Assembly (NCBI GenBank): GCA_934500705.1
Contig: CAKSTI010000011.1
Location: forward strand, 1-64,000
DNA from: an uncultured Clostridia bacterium
GTDB taxonomy: Bacteria > Bacillota > Clostridia > UMGS1810
DNA: 64,000 bases
Direction: 5' to 3'
Shown piece after piece: positions 61,938 through 64,000 of the stretch. The notes beneath the pieces are model-generated. The model ran no database searches, had not been told where the DNA came from, and worked only from the letters and a program-made list of their open reading frames with translations. The position numbers and the translations under genes are program-made. How positions within the stretch are numbered: the stretch's first letter is position 1; every line of letters begins with the position of its first letter.

Positions 61938-61962
61938 TGATTTTGCGGTAAATTATATTAAA

Positions 61963-62003
61963 ATATCCGCACAAATATGACGTCTGCCAATCTGTGCGGA
62001 TAT
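61963..62003 (-). terminator. Terminator of the secreted repeat protein gene
   Basis: ATATCCGCACA (61963-61973) and TGTGCGGATAT (61993-62003) form a perfect 11-bp stem. On the minus strand a TTTT stretch follows the second arm, a weak but acceptable T run. Confidence 0.6.
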
Positions 62004-62015
62004 TGATTTAATTGT

Positions 62016-63536
62016 TTAGTTGCCCTCCGGGTAGCTTGCCGCAGTTGCAAGCGGTGTTACCGTGTCGAGCGAGTCGAATACAAAGCATTTTGCGGTACAG
62101 CCGCTTGTGTACTTGTCACTCTCCGCCGTTACGGTCAAATCTCTGCAAATGCCCGCATTTACCGATGATGTCTTGACGTCTGCAAGCGAGCCGTCGGGAG
62201 CGTAAACCGCCAAAATCACAACGGCATTTTTTGCAGTTGCCGAGGTATTGGTTATTTTTGCGGTTCCCGTCAACTTGCCGCTTTCGCCGTCAAGTGTAAT
62301 TTCCGGGTTTGCTATGGCAAAATAGCCGGGTTTAAACATTTCAAGATTTCTAAACTTCGTACCGTATACCCACGGACTTTCCAAATAGAGCTTGCCGTTA
62401 TTTTTGTTGGCATACTTAGCGTCCGTAACACTGTAAATTTCTGTGTATTTACCTATTGTCTTATCCTCTGCACTTATCGGCTCATACACTTTGATAGTTC
62501 CGTCAGCACTTGTATAAGAAATTATTACCATATGTGTGGAACCGTTTGCACCTGCGTTGTCAGCCCAAAACCACCCTTTTTTGTCTGCGGCAACGCCGTC
62601 AACTGTAACAGAGCTGTCCTGCCAGCCTGAACCGTTAAATTCAAATGTAACCCCTGCAATGTTAATACAGTTTGAATTTGTATTACCTGTGTGTTCTATA
62701 TCTACGCATAACATAAAATCTCCTGTCATAACCTTGGGAACATATGTCGCACGCCTGTCGTCCTTTTCCTTTGCAAATATAACCTCTTTATTTTCTGCGT
62801 CAAATGAAACATTCTTTGCATCTGATGCGCCGAGCTGTGCCCCACTGGCAGTAGTAATACTCCAGTCGGCGCTGTCATAACTCGGAACAAAGTGGTCACC
62901 GTAATCACCCGTCATACTTGAAGGGAGTTTTTTATACATTCTGATGTTATTCACATAACCACTGCCGTATATCCAACTTCCCTGCACATATAATGAACCG
63001 TTGTTTTTATTCTTATAAGCGTCGCCATTTAATTCTTTAAGCAATTTATAAGTTTCGCCGTTCGATACATAGAGTCTAAGAATACCTTCATCGCTTTTAT
63101 ATTCGATTTTTACATCAAAAATACTCTCGTTAATACGACAATCGGTTGTGTTGAGGGTTTCATCACCGTACTTTACGATACCGCCTCCGCAAAAACTAAA
63201 TGTCTCTCCGCATACATTTATATCTATGATGTTGGCGAGGCCATCATTCGAATTAGCCACATTAGCAAACAAGATAAAATCACCCGTCATAACTTTGCCT
63301 GTGTATATCGCACGTCTTACGTCACCTGCAAAATTAATTTTCTTTGACGCTTTATCAAAAGTTACGAGCTTTTCGGTAGGAACTGTTGTTCCATCATCGG
63401 TGGTAATCTTCCACGAGCTTTCATCATAACTCGGCTCAAAGTACGAAGCATTTTCCGCAGTATCTGCACTTACCGGAACAATTACACAGGTAAGCAAAAC
63501 TGCCAACATTAAAGCAAATGAAACAAATTTTTTCAT
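62016..63536 (-). CDS. Secreted protein with two tandem lectin-like repeats
   Basis: A 506-residue exported protein: signal peptide (about 1-24, MKKFVSFALMLAVLLTCVI...) and two similar repeats of about 180 residues (about 32-205 and 213-405). Each opens with F-x-PSYD and contains VMTGDF, an INVCGETF/INIAGVTF segment, a YKNKNNG/YANKNNG segment and a W(I/V)YG motif near its end. They look like beta-sandwich carbohydrate-binding domains; this is inference. The last 100 residues (YAPDGSLADVKTSSV, CFVFDSLDTVTPLA) form a domain also present in the protein encoded upstream. No catalytic motif was recognised. The start at 63536 follows AAGGTG. Confidence 0.7.
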   Translation of the reverse strand: MKKFVSFALMLAVLLTCVIVPVSADTAENASYFEPSYDESSWKITTDDGTTVPTEKLVTFDKASKKINFAGDVRRAIYTGKVMTGDFILFANVANSNDGLANIIDINVCGETFSFCGGGIVKYGDETLNTTDCRINESIFDVKIEYKSDEGILRLYVSNGETYKLLKELNGDAYKNKNNGSLYVQGSWIYGSGYVNNIRMYKKLPSSMTGDYGDHFVPSYDSADWSITTASGAQLGASDAKNVSFDAENKEVIFAKEKDDRRATYVPKVMTGDFMLCVDIEHTGNTNSNCINIAGVTFEFNGSGWQDSSVTVDGVAADKKGWFWADNAGANGSTHMVIISYTSADGTIKVYEPISAEDKTIGKYTEIYSVTDAKYANKNNGKLYLESPWVYGTKFRNLEMFKPGYFAIANPEITLDGESGKLTGTAKITNTSATAKNAVVILAVYAPDGSLADVKTSSVNAGICRDLTVTAESDKYTSGCTAKCFVFDSLDTVTPLATAASYPEGN

Positions 63537-63660
63537 AATAATCACCTTAACCTTTTTTAATTTTTATTTTGGTGCAAATTCGGTATACTCGGGGTCATCA
63601 CCTCCGCAATTTTGCGTTGTGTATGTATCGGTGCGCCGCCCCCTTTGCAATGAAATATAT

Positions 63661-64000
63661 TTATTGCTGACTTAGAGGCAGTTCTACCGAAACGGTAAGA
63701 GGCGTTATGCTGTCTAACGAATTCATAAGAAACGCCTTGACCTTTGCCGAGCCGTCCCTGACGCCCAGCGTTACACTGCTTTGGCGGCACTTGGCAATCT
63801 CTGCGTCAATGAGCGCCCCGTTTGAACCGTAGAAAGCCACAACCACATAATCCGTGGCATTTGTGCCGTAAAATGCGTTGTTTGCCTTAACGGTAACCTT
63901 AACATTCTGCCCGTCGGTGTCCAGGGAGAGCGATGCGTCGGCGGTTTCCTGCGAGGCGTAAAACACTATGCCGTCACACTCGTATGAGCCGTCACTGTCG
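63661..64000 (-). CDS. Secreted protein, C-terminal part only (runs off the window)
   Basis: The frame is open from the window edge to a stop at 63661, so only the last 112 residues are visible. They contain a beta-strand-rich domain (VVVAFYGSNGALIDAE, KVKAFLMNSLDSITPL) like the C-terminus of the neighbouring secreted repeat protein. I recall this ending appended to many clostridial secreted glycoside hydrolases. The N-terminal part and the main function lie outside the window. A GTG inside the frame (63966) is unlikely to be the true start. Confidence 0.7.
   Translation of the reverse strand, partial: DSDGSYECDGIVFYASQETADASLSLDTDGQNVKVTVKANNAFYGTNATDYVVVAFYGSNGALIDAEIAKCRQSSVTLGVRDGSAKVKAFLMNSLDSITPLTVSVELPLSQQ

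Noticed and set aside
63555..63602. Possible 13-codon leader peptide on the minus strand starting ATG after GGAGGTG
   Set aside because: The ribosome site is only two bases from the ATG, too close to work well, and the peptide shows no regulatory codon run.

Overview
The window is a gene-dense, moderate-G+C stretch of a bacterial chromosome, most likely from an anaerobic member of the class Clostridia (Firmicutes/Bacillota). The evidence is a ferredoxin-linked, split 'archaeal-type' glutamate synthase, the hrcA-grpE-dnaK-dnaJ operon behind a perfect CIRCE element, the yicC-remA-gmk-rpoZ-coaBC-priA-def-fmt-rsmB-rlmN-PP2C-PASTA kinase-rsgA-rpe-thiN housekeeping run, four S-layer-homology (SLH) proteins, ECF vitamin transport, TTGACA/TATAAT promoters with 17-bp spacers, and frequent GTG/TTG starts. 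Genus and species cannot be told from the sequence. I saw no rRNA, tRNA, CRISPR array, insertion sequence or phage gene.

Region 1 (1-7400) is a nitrogen-assimilation operon. A leader with two strong promoters and two intrinsic terminators precedes glutamine amidotransferase, glutamate synthase core, a multi-cluster ferredoxin, an FAD/NAD oxidoreductase, the GXGXG domain protein, a short glutamine synthetase and an ANTAR RNA-binding protein with a degenerate receiver domain. The ANTAR protein plus the promoter-proximal terminator suggest control by antitermination. Region 2 (7389-10200) holds an AraC regulator divergent from a cytoplasmic GH10 xylanase, and an orphan CrtO-like membrane protein. 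Region 3 (10245-18790), all on the minus strand, is an OmpR-type two-component system followed by a MacAB-like ABC efflux system and a large SLH protein. A 17-bp direct-repeat box occurs both before the response regulator and before the ABC genes.

Region 4 (18800-22690) has an SDR oxidoreductase, a DUF624-like membrane protein, RNase HI and a NifS/NifU pair. Region 5 (22706-28308) is a plus-strand operon for uptake of a vitamin, possibly cobalamin. It encodes an SLH-anchored alpha/alpha-toroid protein and a membrane-anchored DUF4430 protein, which together resemble the two halves of animal intrinsic factor/transcobalamin, then an ECF T protein and a single polypeptide carrying both ECF ATPases and the S component.

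Region 6 (28371-61940) is entirely on the minus strand: aspS, hisS, a zinc-ribbon/glycan-binding-type membrane protein, a DivIVA-like protein, two SLH proteins with repeats of an unnamed domain (one with a CAP domain), a DUF6062 protein, then the conserved housekeeping, heat-shock and hemW genes, an amidohydrolase and the TrkH/TrkA potassium system. Region 7 (61963-64000) has a secreted protein with two tandem lectin-like repeats and the 3' end of a second secreted protein with a related C-terminus.
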